Position numbers and translations under genes: made by a program. Positions 14,718 through 23,233 of a stretch of 64,000 bases of DNA are shown here, piece after piece. A model generated the notes under the pieces. That model saw only the letters and a program-made list of their open reading frames with translations. It searched no databases and had not been told where the DNA came from. Positions within the stretch are counted from its first letter, which is position 1, and the number at the start of each line of letters is the position of its first letter. Source of the stretch: Jeotgalibacillus aurantiacus (lineage in GTDB: Bacteria; Bacillota; Bacilli; Bacillales; Jeotgalibacillaceae); contig NZ_JACNMS010000003.1 in the NCBI RefSeq assembly GCF_020595125.1, positions 554,601 through 618,600 on the forward strand, read 5' to 3'.

Positions 14718-15857
14718 TCATGCAATTTTTTTACGGTGCATCACCAGTGATAATGCAATAGCAGGAATAACAGCGATACCCATGCCGATAAAGGCAAGTC
14801 CGGATGAAACATCATACAGCACGCCGCCAATCTGAGTGAGCACGGCTGCACTCAGTCCCATGCCCAATGATGCGTAGACACCCTGAGCAGTCGGGATCAA
14901 CGGTTTCTCAACGGTCCGGTAGAGATAACGGATAAAGGCATAATGTGCGAGTCCGAATGTGAGTGAGTGGAACAATTGTGTGATGAGAAAAATCCACAAC
15001 GTGGGAAATAGTCCCACAGCTACCCAACGGATGACCGCGGCCAGTGAAGCAATGATAAACATAGTGGAAACCGGTGTGTTTTTCAACAGCCTGTCTGCAA
15101 AGGTGAAAAATAAGATTTCAGACAGGACCGCAATATTGAGAATGAACCCTATGTATCCATTTGACACGTTCAGTTCCTGAAGATAAATAAATCCATAATT
15201 ATAATAAGCAGCGTGAGCGCCTTGAATTAAAATGCAGATTGTCATCACGATGAGAAAGCCATGCGTTTTAAAGACGGCCTTGTAGCCGCCACGCTGAGGA
15301 CTGACGCGTTCCTGCAGTGCACCGGGAGCTGATTGGAAGGCCGCTGCAATCATCAGTAATGACCCCGCAAACATCACGCCCATAATAGCAGATTCCGTCC
15401 AGATACCTGTCACGACACCGACTACAATTAAGCCGACGGTATATCCGACAGATCCCCAGGAACGGCTTCGCCCGTAGTGGATATGATCTGTTCTCATGAG
15501 AAGAGAGGCATTGCTCTCCATCATAGGCAGGATATTCGGGTAGAACAGGCTGAACAGGATCATCACCAGTGTTAATCCGAAAAAGGAATCAATGGGGATG
15601 AACAATAATAACAGCCCGGTCGAAATAACCGGTAAAAGTTTCATCAGAACGGCTAAGCTGAAGCGCTTGCTGAGTTCCGGGAATAAAAATAAAGTAGAAA
15701 ATGATCGGGCGAATAATCCGGCTGCAATAATAGAGCTTGCTGCAGCAACGCTCAGGTCTTTTTCAAAGACAAGCCATCCTGTCCAGTAAGGCAGAAATAC
15801 GCCCCATGTAAAAAAGAACGCAAAAAAGTTAACGGAAAGCCATGCCTGCGGTTTCAT
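14718..15857 (-). CDS. MFS transporter, phenylpropionate permease (HcaT)-like family
   Basis: The 379-residue protein has twelve predicted membrane helices and resembles the PPP/HcaT-like branch of the major facilitator superfamily: 'F-F-x-W-G-V-F-L-P-Y-W-x-G-W-L', 'R-S-W-G-S-V-G-Y-T-V-G' (helix 4-5 region) and 'H-S-L-T-F-G-L-A-H-Y-A-F-I-R-Y'. Members are proton symporters for aromatic acids or nucleosides; the substrate here is unknown. ATG at 15857 follows GGAGTG. No catabolic genes lie nearby. Confidence 0.8.
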   Translation of the reverse strand: MKPQAWLSVNFFAFFFTWGVFLPYWTGWLVFEKDLSVAAASSIIAAGLFARSFSTLFLFPELSKRFSLAVLMKLLPVISTGLLLLFIPIDSFFGLTLVMILFSLFYPNILPMMESNASLLMRTDHIHYGRSRSWGSVGYTVGLIVVGVVTGIWTESAIMGVMFAGSLLMIAAAFQSAPGALQERVSPQRGGYKAVFKTHGFLIVMTICILIQGAHAAYYNYGFIYLQELNVSNGYIGFILNIAVLSEILFFTFADRLLKNTPVSTMFIIASLAAVIRWVAVGLFPTLWIFLITQLFHSLTFGLAHYAFIRYLYRTVEKPLIPTAQGVYASLGMGLSAAVLTQIGGVLYDVSSGLAFIGMGIAVIPAIALSLVMHRKKIA

Positions 15858-15952
15858 GTCGTCACACTCCGTCCAGTTTCAATTGTCGAATTTCAGTATA
15901 ACACGCAGTGAAACAGGATTGAGAAATGTGTGACGAATCTTTTTCTGTCCAT

Positions 15953-15981
15953 AAAAAAAGCCCTGCATGAGCAGGACTTTT
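15953..15981 (-). terminator. Terminator of ohr
   Basis: On the minus strand AGTCCTGC pairs with GCAGGGCT (one mismatch) and is followed by a run of T. Confidence 0.8.
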
Positions 15982-15989
15982 AAAGCGTA

Positions 15990-16412
15990 TTATTCAGCTG
16001 TAATCTCAAGGTCTACATTAATATTGCCACGTGTTGCTTTAGAGTATGGGCAGAAGTTATGTGTTTTTTCAAGTAAATCCTCTGCTTCTTCCTGTGTAAT
16101 GCCGCTCACTTTCACAGCGAGCTTAACGGAAATTTTGACACCGCCATCCTCTTCGTCTTTCTCAAGGCTGACGTGAGCAGTCGTAGAATGATCGACTTCT
16201 TTTTTAGCGTTTTTAGCCATCAGGTTAAAGGCACCGTCAAAACATGCTGCATATCCTGCGGCAAACAGCTGCTCGGGATTTGATTTGCCTTCAGGGTCCT
16301 GACCATCACCAGGCATGGCAAGATCCAGCTGGATTAAGTCATCATCTGAGCGTACGTGTCCGTTTCTTCCGCCTTTAGCGGTTGCTGCACTTGTTAAAAT
16401 CGCTTTTCCCAT
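15990..16412 (-). CDS. ohrB: Organic hydroperoxide resistance protein (OhrB-like peroxidase)
   Basis: The 140-residue thiol peroxidase carries both catalytic cysteines of the Ohr group, in 'Y-A-A-C-F-D-G-A' and 'F-C-P-Y-S-K-A-T-R-G-N', and the Arg/Glu network of the family. It reduces organic hydroperoxides to alcohols in the cytoplasm. ATG at 16412 is taken since GGAGA lies about 8 nt upstream; an upstream ATG at 16427 overlaps that site. No OhrR regulator gene is next to it, and a SigB-like promoter is visible, which fits OhrB rather than OhrA. Confidence 0.93.
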   Translation of the reverse strand: MGKAILTSAATAKGGRNGHVRSDDDLIQLDLAMPGDGQDPEGKSNPEQLFAAGYAACFDGAFNLMAKNAKKEVDHSTTAHVSLEKDEEDGGVKISVKLAVKVSGITQEEAEDLLEKTHNFCPYSKATRGNINVDLEITAE

Positions 16413-16462
16413 TCTATCCATCTCCATTTCTTTGCATTGTGTTGAAACTGCATATCAATATC

Positions 16463-16488
16463 TTTCTCTTTTTTACAGTCTTTTAAAC
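16463..16488 (-). promoter_or_regulatory. Possible SigB promoter of ohr
   Basis: On the minus strand GTTTAA (16483-16488) is followed after 14 bp by GAGAAA (16463-16468). The -35 is a full match to the SigB consensus; the -10 differs at one key G. Confidence 0.5.
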
Positions 16489-16582
16489 ATTTAAGGACTT
16501 TTCGTGAAATCATATATTGAAGGCCGTTTTTTTGATAAACTGAAAGAATGGAACTGAGAGCTACAGGAAGGGAACTGTCATC

Positions 16583-17458
16583 ATGAGAAATGGACCGCTT
16601 GTCACAGAAAAAAAGAAAAAAACAAAATGGTGGGTTGCACTTGGTGTAACCGTTACAATTTTAGCAGGGGCCTCACTTGGGGCATTGAGTGCATATAACT
16701 GGTCGGTAGATGCGGCCATTAACGGTCTTTTCGGGGGTTTGGTCAATCAGGAGGAATCTCCGGAAGTGATCGATGAACCTGCAGCTGATGAATCGGAAAC
16801 GGATTCAGACCAGGTAAGTCAGAATCCAGAGCCGGACCTTCCGGAGGAACCTCCTGAAGAAGCAGAAACGCCTGTTACGCCTGACCCTGAAACACCTGCA
16901 GAACCCCAGGAGCCTGAAAAAACACCTGAGACCGTAACTGAGCCATATTATGTAGACGGTGTATTGATCGCGAACAAACAGCATCCACTGCCAACGGACT
17001 TTGCGCCTGGTGAAGACCCGGAAGCAAGAGCTGCCTTTAATCAAATGGCAGAAGCAGCTTCAGCCGAAGGGATTACACTGGTTGCCTTCAGTACATTCCG
17101 CTCGTACGATTATCAGGTGGATTTATACAACCGTTACGTGGATCAGCACGGTCAGGAAGAGGCAGATCGTTTCAGTGCCCGTCCTGGTTACTCTGAGCAT
17201 CAGACCGGTCTTGGATTTGATATCGGAGAAGCTGGACAGGAAGAGCATTGGGCTGAAGACAGCTTTAAGGATACAGCCGGAGCGAAATGGCTGGCTGAAA
17301 ATGCACATGAATACGGATTTATTCTGCGCTATCCAGCCGGTAAAGAGGAAATCACAGGGTATCAATATGAATCGTGGCATTTCCGTTATCTTGGCAAGGA
17401 GCTTGCAACTGAAGTGTATAACAGTGGATTGACACTTGAAGAATATCTCGGCATTTAA
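16583..17458 (+). CDS. Membrane-anchored D-alanyl-D-alanine carboxypeptidase, VanY/LdcB (M15B) family
   Basis: The 291-residue protein has a basic N-terminus and one membrane helix (about residues 18-37), a 70-residue Pro/Glu-rich linker that would span the wall, and an M15B peptidase domain. Zinc ligands are seen in 'S-E-H-Q-T-G-L-G-F-D' and 'E-S-W-H-F-R-Y-L-G'. It trims the last D-Ala from peptidoglycan stem peptides outside the cell. ATG at 16583 follows AGGAAGGGA. The gene is flanked by its own terminator. Confidence 0.92.
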   Translation: MRNGPLVTEKKKKTKWWVALGVTVTILAGASLGALSAYNWSVDAAINGLFGGLVNQEESPEVIDEPAADESETDSDQVSQNPEPDLPEEPPEEAETPVTPDPETPAEPQEPEKTPETVTEPYYVDGVLIANKQHPLPTDFAPGEDPEARAAFNQMAEAASAEGITLVAFSTFRSYDYQVDLYNRYVDQHGQEEADRFSARPGYSEHQTGLGFDIGEAGQEEHWAEDSFKDTAGAKWLAENAHEYGFILRYPAGKEEITGYQYESWHFRYLGKELATEVYNSGLTLEEYLGI

Positions 17459-17476
17459 TTGAATAGTAACCAATAC

Positions 17477-17519
17477 AAAAAGACTGAATCACTGCCACTG
17501 GCAAATTCAGTCTTTTTTT
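17477..17519 (+). terminator. Terminator of the VanY-family gene
   Basis: AAAAAGACTGAAT and TTCAGTCTTTTTTT arms with a 17-nt loop. Confidence 0.9.
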
Positions 17520-17582
17520 CGTTTCCCTAAACAGTTTTTTTCGCTATACTATTCAGAAGAGTCTAAAAAATGGAGGAGTCAC

Positions 17583-18527
17583 ATGGGAAGAAATATCGTA
17601 AAACTTATTCTGCAGTGGGTGTTTGCTTTCGGCCTGCTGTTTATTCTCCTTCTCCTACCCAGGGAAATGGAGATGGAGACAGGTGCTTCAGGTGAATTTG
17701 TAGCAGCTCATTATACCTATTCAGCAGACGCGCATGTGGAAAATGTAAAATCTTTTTTCATACAGCTGATTAACGGAGAAGGGTTGGGAACGGACCGTTA
17801 TGACAGACCGCTTCTCGGACATGCATGGGAAATGATTCAGAGGAGTCTATGGCTGATTATTCCTGCGTTTTTTGTCAGCATCCTGCTTGGTATTGCAAAA
17901 GGTGTATTCGACTTTCAGACAAGACATGGTAAACGGAGGGGTGCGGGTCTTCAGACAACATGGCTCGGGCTTTCTCTGCCGGATCTGTTTTTTATTATCA
18001 TGATTCAGATGACGATGATGTATCTGAACGTCAACGGGATCGTGACCGGCCTGAAGTTGTACACCCATGAGACGATAGAGGCTGTCGTGATGAATGTCAT
18101 TTATTTATCTATTTTTCCGATGTTCTATCTGGCGAATATTACATATGCAGCACTGAGTGGGGAACAGGGAGCGGATTATATAAGAACAGCAAGAGCCAAA
18201 GGGGTTCCTGCTTTTAAGCTGCTCTATATCCATATGCTTCGCAATGGACTTGCTAAAATTTTTGTCCATACGAACACAGTTGTTCTTTACTTACTGTCGA
18301 ATTTGTTTGTCATTGAATATTTAACGCAGTATCGTGGAGCGGCCTACTACTTTAAAGAGTATGTAGCTGCTTCGCAACGGATAGTGGATGGCCAATCACT
18401 GATGGTCGACGTAGGAGCTATTGTTGCCTTTACATTATTCTTCACTTTAATGATTCTGTTTGCAGGGCTGATCAGTCAGGTTGCAAGAACTTTTTTGCTG
18501 CCTCATGAAAGGGGGAGCAACGGATGA
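17583..18527 (+). CDS. Opp/Dpp-type ABC transporter permease (OppB/DppB-like)
   Basis: The 314-residue protein has an N-terminal membrane helix, an outside loop, and five more helices. The permease 'EAA' loop is visible as 'A-D-Y-I-R-T-A-R-A-K-G-V'. Such subunits form the membrane channel for peptide or nickel uptake with a second permease. Its stop overlaps the next start as ATGA. No binding protein or ATPase gene lies near, so partners must be encoded elsewhere. ATG at 17583 follows GGAGGAG by about 6 nt. Confidence 0.85.
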   Translation: MGRNIVKLILQWVFAFGLLFILLLLPREMEMETGASGEFVAAHYTYSADAHVENVKSFFIQLINGEGLGTDRYDRPLLGHAWEMIQRSLWLIIPAFFVSILLGIAKGVFDFQTRHGKRRGAGLQTTWLGLSLPDLFFIIMIQMTMMYLNVNGIVTGLKLYTHETIEAVVMNVIYLSIFPMFYLANITYAALSGEQGADYIRTARAKGVPAFKLLYIHMLRNGLAKIFVHTNTVVLYLLSNLFVIEYLTQYRGAAYYFKEYVAASQRIVDGQSLMVDVGAIVAFTLFFTLMILFAGLISQVARTFLLPHERGSNG

Positions 18528-19414
18528 ATCGTCATTTAGCAACGGGCAGCATCATGCTGATCATTTTATTGTTTATCACATTTTTAGGTCCGTTTCTTCC
18601 GATGGTGGATGACAGCCTGACGCAGCAGGGGGCAAGATTTACCGATTCAGGAATTGAGGTTCCGCCATTCCCGCCTTCTCCACAGGATCCGCTCGGCTCG
18701 GACCGGGATGGACGGGACGTGCTGAGTCTTCTTGTAGCAGGATCTAAGGAAACGTTACTTGTGATCGTAACGATTGTGGTGATCCGCTTTGCAGTAGCTG
18801 CGATATTAGGGATTGGCAGCTATTATTCAGGATTGTTGAAAGGTTTCTTATCTGTATGGAGCCAGCTGTTTTCCTTTATGCCACCTGTCTTTTTTGTCAT
18901 CTTTTTTGCGGGCATGCCATTTATTATGTTTTCTGAACACCGCCAGCTCTGGCTCATCCTTGCAATTGCACTGGTGGAGGTCGGACGAACGGCCAATATG
19001 ATCAGAACGTCCATGATTCAAAGTTCAAAAAGACCTTTTTTTGAAGCTGGTATCGTAACAGGCTGCTCAAACGTTACTTTATTTAAAGCGTACTTTTGGC
19101 CGGAGCTGCGCCTGATGATGCTGACGAGTTTTGTTAATGACCTGGGTCGAACCTTATTTTTAATTGCACAATTTGCCGTGATTGGTGTGTATCTGCAAAA
19201 TGCTTTCGGTTCCATAAGAGGCGGTGGCGTCGAGACAATGAACAATTCTTTTATCTGGCCGTCGCTTCTCGATAACATCAACCAGGATGTATTCACTGCA
19301 GAATGGGTTGTACTTTCAACTGTTGGATTTATTACTTTTACGATGGTGACGTTCTATCTGCTCAGCAACGGGATCCGCCGTTTTTATGAAGAGCGCTATC
19401 AACAATCTATTTAA
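18524..19414 (+). CDS. Opp/Dpp-type ABC transporter permease (OppC/DppC-like)
   Basis: The 296-residue partner permease has the OppC N-terminal region 'D-P-L-G-S-D-R-D-G-R-D-V' that follows the first helix, then five further helices. Its EAA-type loop ('F-F-E-A-G-I-V-T-G-C') is less regular than usual. It overlaps the upstream permease by 4 bp (ATGA), so both are translated together. The downstream dehydrogenase gene starts 12 bp after its stop and is probably in the same operon. Confidence 0.83.
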   Translation: MNRHLATGSIMLIILLFITFLGPFLPMVDDSLTQQGARFTDSGIEVPPFPPSPQDPLGSDRDGRDVLSLLVAGSKETLLVIVTIVVIRFAVAAILGIGSYYSGLLKGFLSVWSQLFSFMPPVFFVIFFAGMPFIMFSEHRQLWLILAIALVEVGRTANMIRTSMIQSSKRPFFEAGIVTGCSNVTLFKAYFWPELRLMMLTSFVNDLGRTLFLIAQFAVIGVYLQNAFGSIRGGGVETMNNSFIWPSLLDNINQDVFTAEWVVLSTVGFITFTMVTFYLLSNGIRRFYEERYQQSI

Positions 19415-19426
19415 GGAGTGAGGAAA

Positions 19427-20416
19427 ATGAGGTTATTGATTTTAGGTGGCACACAGTTTCTTGGTAAACACATAACAGAGAGTGCGCTGAAAGCAGGTCA
19501 TGAGGTGACACTTTTCAACCGTGGAAAAACGAATGCTGAATTATTCCCCGCTGTAAAGAAGCTGACTGGGGACCGGAATGATGATCTTTCTGCACTCGGA
19601 GAAGGGAGCTGGGACGCCGTCATTGATGTTTCAGGGTACGTACCATCCCAGGTGAGAAAAACTGCCGAGCTCCTGAAGGACCGGGTGAAGCATTACACGT
19701 TCGTATCAACGATCTCTGTTTACAGTGATTTTTCAAAGGGGCCTGCGGTAGAGGAATATACGCCGCTAGGGGAGCTTAAGGAGGAAACAGAAGAAGTAAA
19801 TGGCGCTACATATGGTCCTCTCAAACAAAAAAGTGAGGAAGTCGTAAAAACGATTTATGGAAAAGATTCATTGATAATCCGTCCAGGCCTGATCGTAGGT
19901 CCAGATGATCCAACCGACCGTTTTACTTACTGGGTCTGGCGCGCTTCAAAAGGTGGAACAGCGGTTGCACCCGGTAAGCCGGCTCGTCACGTACAGTGGA
20001 TTGACGTCAGGGACCTGAGTGAATGGATGATCCGCATGGTGGAAAAGCAGGAGAACGGTACTTATAATGCTGCTGGTGCGAAACCTTTTCCGACCATGGA
20101 AGACTACCTGACAACTGCTAAAAGAGTCACCAACTCAGATGTTGACTTTATCTGGGTGGAGGACGAAGCGCTCAAAAATCACGATGTCACACCATTTGTT
20201 GAAGTGCCATTCTGGATTCCTGTCTCAGAAGAGATCCCGGACGGATTTATTCTTGCTGATACGACAAGAGCGACACAAAAAGGTTTAACCTTCCGTCCTC
20301 TTGAAGAAACAATCAGCGATACGTATCTCTGGTTGACCTCAAGAGAAAATCACCAATGGAAAGCCGGGATGACAGAGGAAAAAGAAAAAAATATATTATC
20401 CGATGTGCAATCATAG
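19427..20416 (+). CDS. NAD-dependent epimerase/dehydratase family protein (atypical extended SDR)
   Basis: The 329-residue protein starts with the dinucleotide motif 'L-I-L-G-G-T-Q-F-L-G-K-H' and contains 'V-I-D-V-S-G-Y', 'F-V-S-T-I-S-V-Y-S' and 'Y-G-P-L-K', in which the usual YxxxK catalytic pair is Y-G-P-L-K. The closest pattern is the CSP41-like atypical SDR group. The substrate is unknown. ATG at 19427 is preferred: AAGGAG lies 8 nt upstream and touches the alternative GTG at 19418. It ends the permease operon. Confidence 0.8.
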   Translation: MRLLILGGTQFLGKHITESALKAGHEVTLFNRGKTNAELFPAVKKLTGDRNDDLSALGEGSWDAVIDVSGYVPSQVRKTAELLKDRVKHYTFVSTISVYSDFSKGPAVEEYTPLGELKEETEEVNGATYGPLKQKSEEVVKTIYGKDSLIIRPGLIVGPDDPTDRFTYWVWRASKGGTAVAPGKPARHVQWIDVRDLSEWMIRMVEKQENGTYNAAGAKPFPTMEDYLTTAKRVTNSDVDFIWVEDEALKNHDVTPFVEVPFWIPVSEEIPDGFILADTTRATQKGLTFRPLEETISDTYLWLTSRENHQWKAGMTEEKEKNILSDVQS

Positions 20417-20446
20417 AAATAAAAGGTGTTTGAATTTTTAGAAAAG

Positions 20447-20455
20447 TGGTATAAT
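20447..20455 (+). promoter_or_regulatory. Extended -10 promoter of the 30-aa gene
   Basis: TGGTATAAT is a perfect extended -10 element, 32 bp before the start codon at 20487. A -35 is not clear. Confidence 0.6.
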
Positions 20456-20486
20456 AGTCTTATAACTTAAGACAGGGGTGGTAGTG

Positions 20487-20579
20487 ATGAATCGTACATC
20501 AAAGCTTGGAATGATTTTCGCCATCGGCCACACACTCTTTTTCTTTAACCTAGCCTTTGATTTCATTGTTTTTTACTGA
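20487..20579 (+). CDS. 30-aa hydrophobic peptide gene
   Basis: ATG at 20487 follows AGGGGTGGTAGTG, and the frame ends with TGA at 20577-20579. The product has five polar N-terminal residues with one Arg and one Lys, and then one continuous hydrophobic helix rich in Phe, ending in Tyr, so it should sit in the membrane. It has its own extended -10 promoter and a strong terminator, so it is a self-contained transcript. I do not recognise the family; a small toxin or membrane-protein modulator is inference. Confidence 0.65.
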   Translation: MNRTSKLGMIFAIGHTLFFFNLAFDFIVFY

Positions 20580-20601
20580 ATCCGCTGTCGCTCATGGAAA
20601 T

Positions 20602-20642
20602 AAAAAAAGCAGTGTTTTTTCATGAAAAACGCTGCTTTTTTT
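20602..20642 (+). terminator. Terminator of the 30-aa gene
   Basis: AAAAAAGCAG.GTTTTT pairs with AAAAAC.CTGCTTTTTT around CATG. Confidence 0.92.
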
Positions 20643-20781
20643 ATATGTTATTTAATTATATAATAAGTCTAAATGCCCATTTTTCTCGTAGTGTTAGCAG
20701 GATTAATACATAGTATTTAAATCTTATGGCGATTCGCAATCGAAAGGTCAAAGTCCACTTAATCAATCTTGCAGACATCAT

Positions 20782-20822
20782 AAAAAAGACTGGAGCAATT
20801 TTAAAAGCTCCAGTCTTTTTTT
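20782..20822. terminator. Terminator of the cardiolipin synthase gene
   Basis: AAAAAAGACTGGAGC pairs with GCTCCAGTCTTTTTTT; it ends directly at the cls stop on the minus strand and works in both directions. Confidence 0.92.
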
Positions 20823-20823
20823 A

Positions 20824-22272
20824 TTAAAGGATCGGTGATAACAGCCTTGAAATGGATTCTTTGAATCTGATCAGGTGTGAGCGTTTCTGGTACAGTTCAG
20901 GTGTAAGCTCCGTTGATTTTTCCATATCCTCTTCAAAAATAAGTGCAAGTGAAGTGGCGGTTTCCTGATGATAGATAAATGCGTTGACTTCAAAGTTCAG
21001 GCTGAAACTCCGTAAATCAATATTGGCTGTTCCGACAGAAGCTGACTCATCGTCTGTAACGAGTGTTTTTGCATGAATAAATCCGTTGTCGTATACATAG
21101 ATTCGTGCACCGGCTTTCATTAATTCACCTACATAGGAATAAGTGGCCCAATAGACAAACATATGATCAGGCTTGTTCGGAATCATAATCCGGACATCTA
21201 CACCTGACAACGCAGCGATCCGGAGAGCATCTAAAAGGCTGACATCGGGAATGAAATAAGGCGTTTGAATATAAACATACTTTTCAGCGTTATTGATGAG
21301 CTTTAAATACCCGTTTTTAATTTGCTCCCAATCAGAATCAGGTCCGCTTGAGACGATCTGCATGGAGATGTCTCCTTTGCGGGGGATCGGCGGGAAATAC
21401 CGGTCTGCATATTCGATATCATAGCGGTGTGAAGCCTGGTTCCAGTCCAGGATAAACCTTGTCTGAAGCGGGTGTACAGAGCTTCCTTCAACCCTCAGGT
21501 GGGTATCCCGCCAGTAGCCGAACTTCTCATCGAGTCCAAGATATTCATCCCCGATATTAAATCCGCCAATATAGCCAATCCGTCCATCAATAATGGAGAT
21601 CTTCCGGTGATTCCGGTAATTCAGGCGCGGGTTAATCAAAGGTACCTTCGATGGGAAGAACGCCTCTACTTCTCCGCCTGCTGCCCGCAGCTCTTTAAAA
21701 TACCGCTTTGTCATACCCCGTGAACCCATATCATCATAAAGGACACGAACCTTGACCCCCTGCTTCGCTTTTTTCACAAGCAGGTTATAGAGTTCTTTCC
21801 CGAGGTTATCTTTTCTCAAAATATAAGTCTGGATATGAATATGATCCTTCGCATCCTCAATGTCTTCAAACAGCTGTTTGAATTTATCCCGTCCATCTGT
21901 AATGATCCGTAAATCATTATCCTGTGTTAACACTGCAGCGTTATTAATCAGCTGCATATAAATAATATCCTGGTTTTTTTCTGTTTCACGTGATTGAAAT
22001 TCAAACTTTTTGTCATGAATTGCGTCAATCTGATAACGGATCAGCTGTTCAATCCCAACCCTCTTGCGCCCTTCCCAATTAAATAAATGTTTCTTTCTTA
22101 AACTGCGTCCGAGCAATAAATAAAGAGCGAACCCTGCGATCGGAATAAAAAACAAGACCATCAGCCATGCCCAGGTTGCACTTGCATCTTTTCGTTCAAG
22201 AAAAATGAGGATCCCTGCGAAAATAAAGTTAAGAAAAAAGACAAATCCAACTAAAAAAGAGATCCAGTCCAT
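20824..22272 (-). CDS. cls: Cardiolipin synthase
   Basis: The 482-residue phospholipase D-type enzyme joins two phosphatidylglycerols into cardiolipin at the membrane. Two N-terminal membrane helices (about residues 2-20 and 34-54) are followed by two HKD motifs, 'N-H-R-K-I-S-I-I-D-G' and 'I-H-A-K-T-L-V-T-D-D', with the usual 'G-G-F-N-I-G-D-E-Y' and 'G-T-A-N-I-D-L-R-S' after them. Length is typical. ATG at 22272 follows AGGG; a GTG just upstream is less likely. Monocistronic. Confidence 0.94.
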   Translation of the reverse strand: MDWISFLVGFVFFLNFIFAGILIFLERKDASATWAWLMVLFFIPIAGFALYLLLGRSLRKKHLFNWEGRKRVGIEQLIRYQIDAIHDKKFEFQSRETEKNQDIIYMQLINNAAVLTQDNDLRIITDGRDKFKQLFEDIEDAKDHIHIQTYILRKDNLGKELYNLLVKKAKQGVKVRVLYDDMGSRGMTKRYFKELRAAGGEVEAFFPSKVPLINPRLNYRNHRKISIIDGRIGYIGGFNIGDEYLGLDEKFGYWRDTHLRVEGSSVHPLQTRFILDWNQASHRYDIEYADRYFPPIPRKGDISMQIVSSGPDSDWEQIKNGYLKLINNAEKYVYIQTPYFIPDVSLLDALRIAALSGVDVRIMIPNKPDHMFVYWATYSYVGELMKAGARIYVYDNGFIHAKTLVTDDESASVGTANIDLRSFSLNFEVNAFIYHQETATSLALIFEEDMEKSTELTPELYQKRSHLIRFKESISRLLSPIL

Positions 22273-22499
22273 CACACATCCCTGCCAATCGATTTAGAAT
22301 CATTATTTATTATAATTTCCCTATCTGCATAAAATAGAAACTTTTTATCTTACTGTACGTATAAAGACTATCAGAAGGTTTCATGAAAAGAAAAAGATGT
22401 ATGCTTATTGCAGGTGGATTAATCACAGGAATTCATATGCAGACCAGTTGAAAAGTTCTGGAAAGTCATTTATAGTTCAAGTTATCAGGACAAAACAAA
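22273..22499. other. Intergenic region between cls and the copper operon
   Basis: Part of a 303-bp gap before csoR. Apart from the divergent promoter sequences I see only a 22-codon frame at 22383 with a poor ribosome binding site, which is not called as a gene. Confidence 0.4.
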
Positions 22500-22508
22500 T
22501 TAGTTTAC

Positions 22509-22525
22509 ATACCTATAAGGGGTAT
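22509..22525 (+). promoter_or_regulatory. CsoR operator within the csoR-copZ promoter
   Basis: ATACCTATAAGGGGTAT is a pseudo-palindrome of the CsoR type. It lies between a TTAGTT -35 (22500-22505) and a TATAAT -10 (22523-22528) spaced 17 bp, so bound CsoR would block RNA polymerase. Confidence 0.8.
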
Positions 22526-22575
22526 AATATACTTAGAATAACCATAAACTGAATGCAAATCAGGGAGGGATATGT

Positions 22576-22917
22576 GTGGAAGCAGTGGGGACAGAAATGA
22601 ATTTTACAGCAGCTGAGGAAAGTCATTGCGGTTCAGAAAGAAAAAGTCATCATTCAGACGAAATGAAAAAAAATCTTCAAACCCGCTTAAACAGAATTGA
22701 AGGCCAGGTCCGTGGCATCAAAGGAATGATCGAGAAAGATACGTATTGTGATGATGTCATTACACAAATCGCAGCAACCCAGTCAGCCTTAAACAGCGTG
22801 TCAAAGCTCCTGCTTGAAGGGCATATGAAAAGCTGTATTGTTGATCGCATTCAGGAAGGCGATTTAGAAGTGGTTGATGAGTTACTCGTCACAATGAAAC
22901 GGTTAATGAAAAAATAA
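22576..22917 (+). CDS. csoR: Copper-sensing transcriptional repressor CsoR
   Basis: The 113-residue DUF156 protein has the Cu(I) site of true CsoR: Cys in 'T-Y-C-D-D-V-I-T-Q', and His and Cys in 'E-G-H-M-K-S-C-I'. An N-terminal His/Cys-rich extension (C-G-S, S-H-H) is longer than usual. Cu(I) binding releases it from DNA and turns on copZ and copA. The GTG at 22576 follows GGGAGGG by 6 nt. It begins an operon with copZ, with operators at 22509 and 23202. Confidence 0.93.
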   Translation: MEAVGTEMNFTAAEESHCGSERKSHHSDEMKKNLQTRLNRIEGQVRGIKGMIEKDTYCDDVITQIAATQSALNSVSKLLLEGHMKSCIVDRIQEGDLEVVDELLVTMKRLMKK

Positions 22918-22947
22918 ATTGAAACGATTCAGGAGGATGTAAAAATC

Positions 22948-23157
22948 ATGGTAGAATCAGTTACACTTAATGTAGAAGGAATGTCATGTCAGCACTGTGT
23001 GAAAGCAGTGGAGTCCAACGTTAAAGAACTTGGTGGTGTCAATGATGTACGCGTACATCTTGAACAGGGTACAGTAGATGTTGATTTCCAGGCGGCCTAT
23101 GTATCACTTGATCAGATCCGTGAAACGATTGAAGACCAGGGGTATACAGTAAAATAA
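22948..23157 (+). CDS. copZ: Copper chaperone CopZ
   Basis: The 69-residue HMA-domain protein carries Cu(I) in the cytoplasm and gives it to CopA and CsoR. The metal motif 'G-M-S-C-Q-H-C' is at residues 11-17, and the C-terminal 'I-E-D-Q-G-Y-T-V-K' closes the ferredoxin-like fold. ATG at 22948 follows AGGAGG. It starts 30 bp after csoR; a hairpin terminator separates it from copA. Confidence 0.96.
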   Translation: MVESVTLNVEGMSCQHCVKAVESNVKELGGVNDVRVHLEQGTVDVDFQAAYVSLDQIRETIEDQGYTVK

Positions 23158-23162
23158 AGTAC

Positions 23163-23190
23163 GTGCGCAGGAAAACTGCGCACTTTCTTT
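23163..23190 (+). terminator. Terminator between copZ and copA
   Basis: GTGCGCAG and CTGCGCAC form an 8-bp stem around GAAAA, followed by TTTCTTT. It implies that copA has its own promoter or gets partial read-through. Confidence 0.75.
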
Positions 23191-23201
23191 CAAATCATAA
23201 T

Positions 23202-23218
23202 ATACCCTATGAGGGTAT
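23202..23218 (+). promoter_or_regulatory. CsoR operator before copA
   Basis: ATACCCTATGAGGGTAT is a near-perfect palindrome of the CsoR class, 16 bp before the copA start codon. Confidence 0.82.
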
Positions 23219-23233
23219 AAGGGGTGAGACAAG

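Noticed and set aside
22383..22451. 22-codon frame (basic start, short hydrophobic part) before the copper operon
   Set aside because: Poor ribosome binding site spacing, no terminator, and too short to support.
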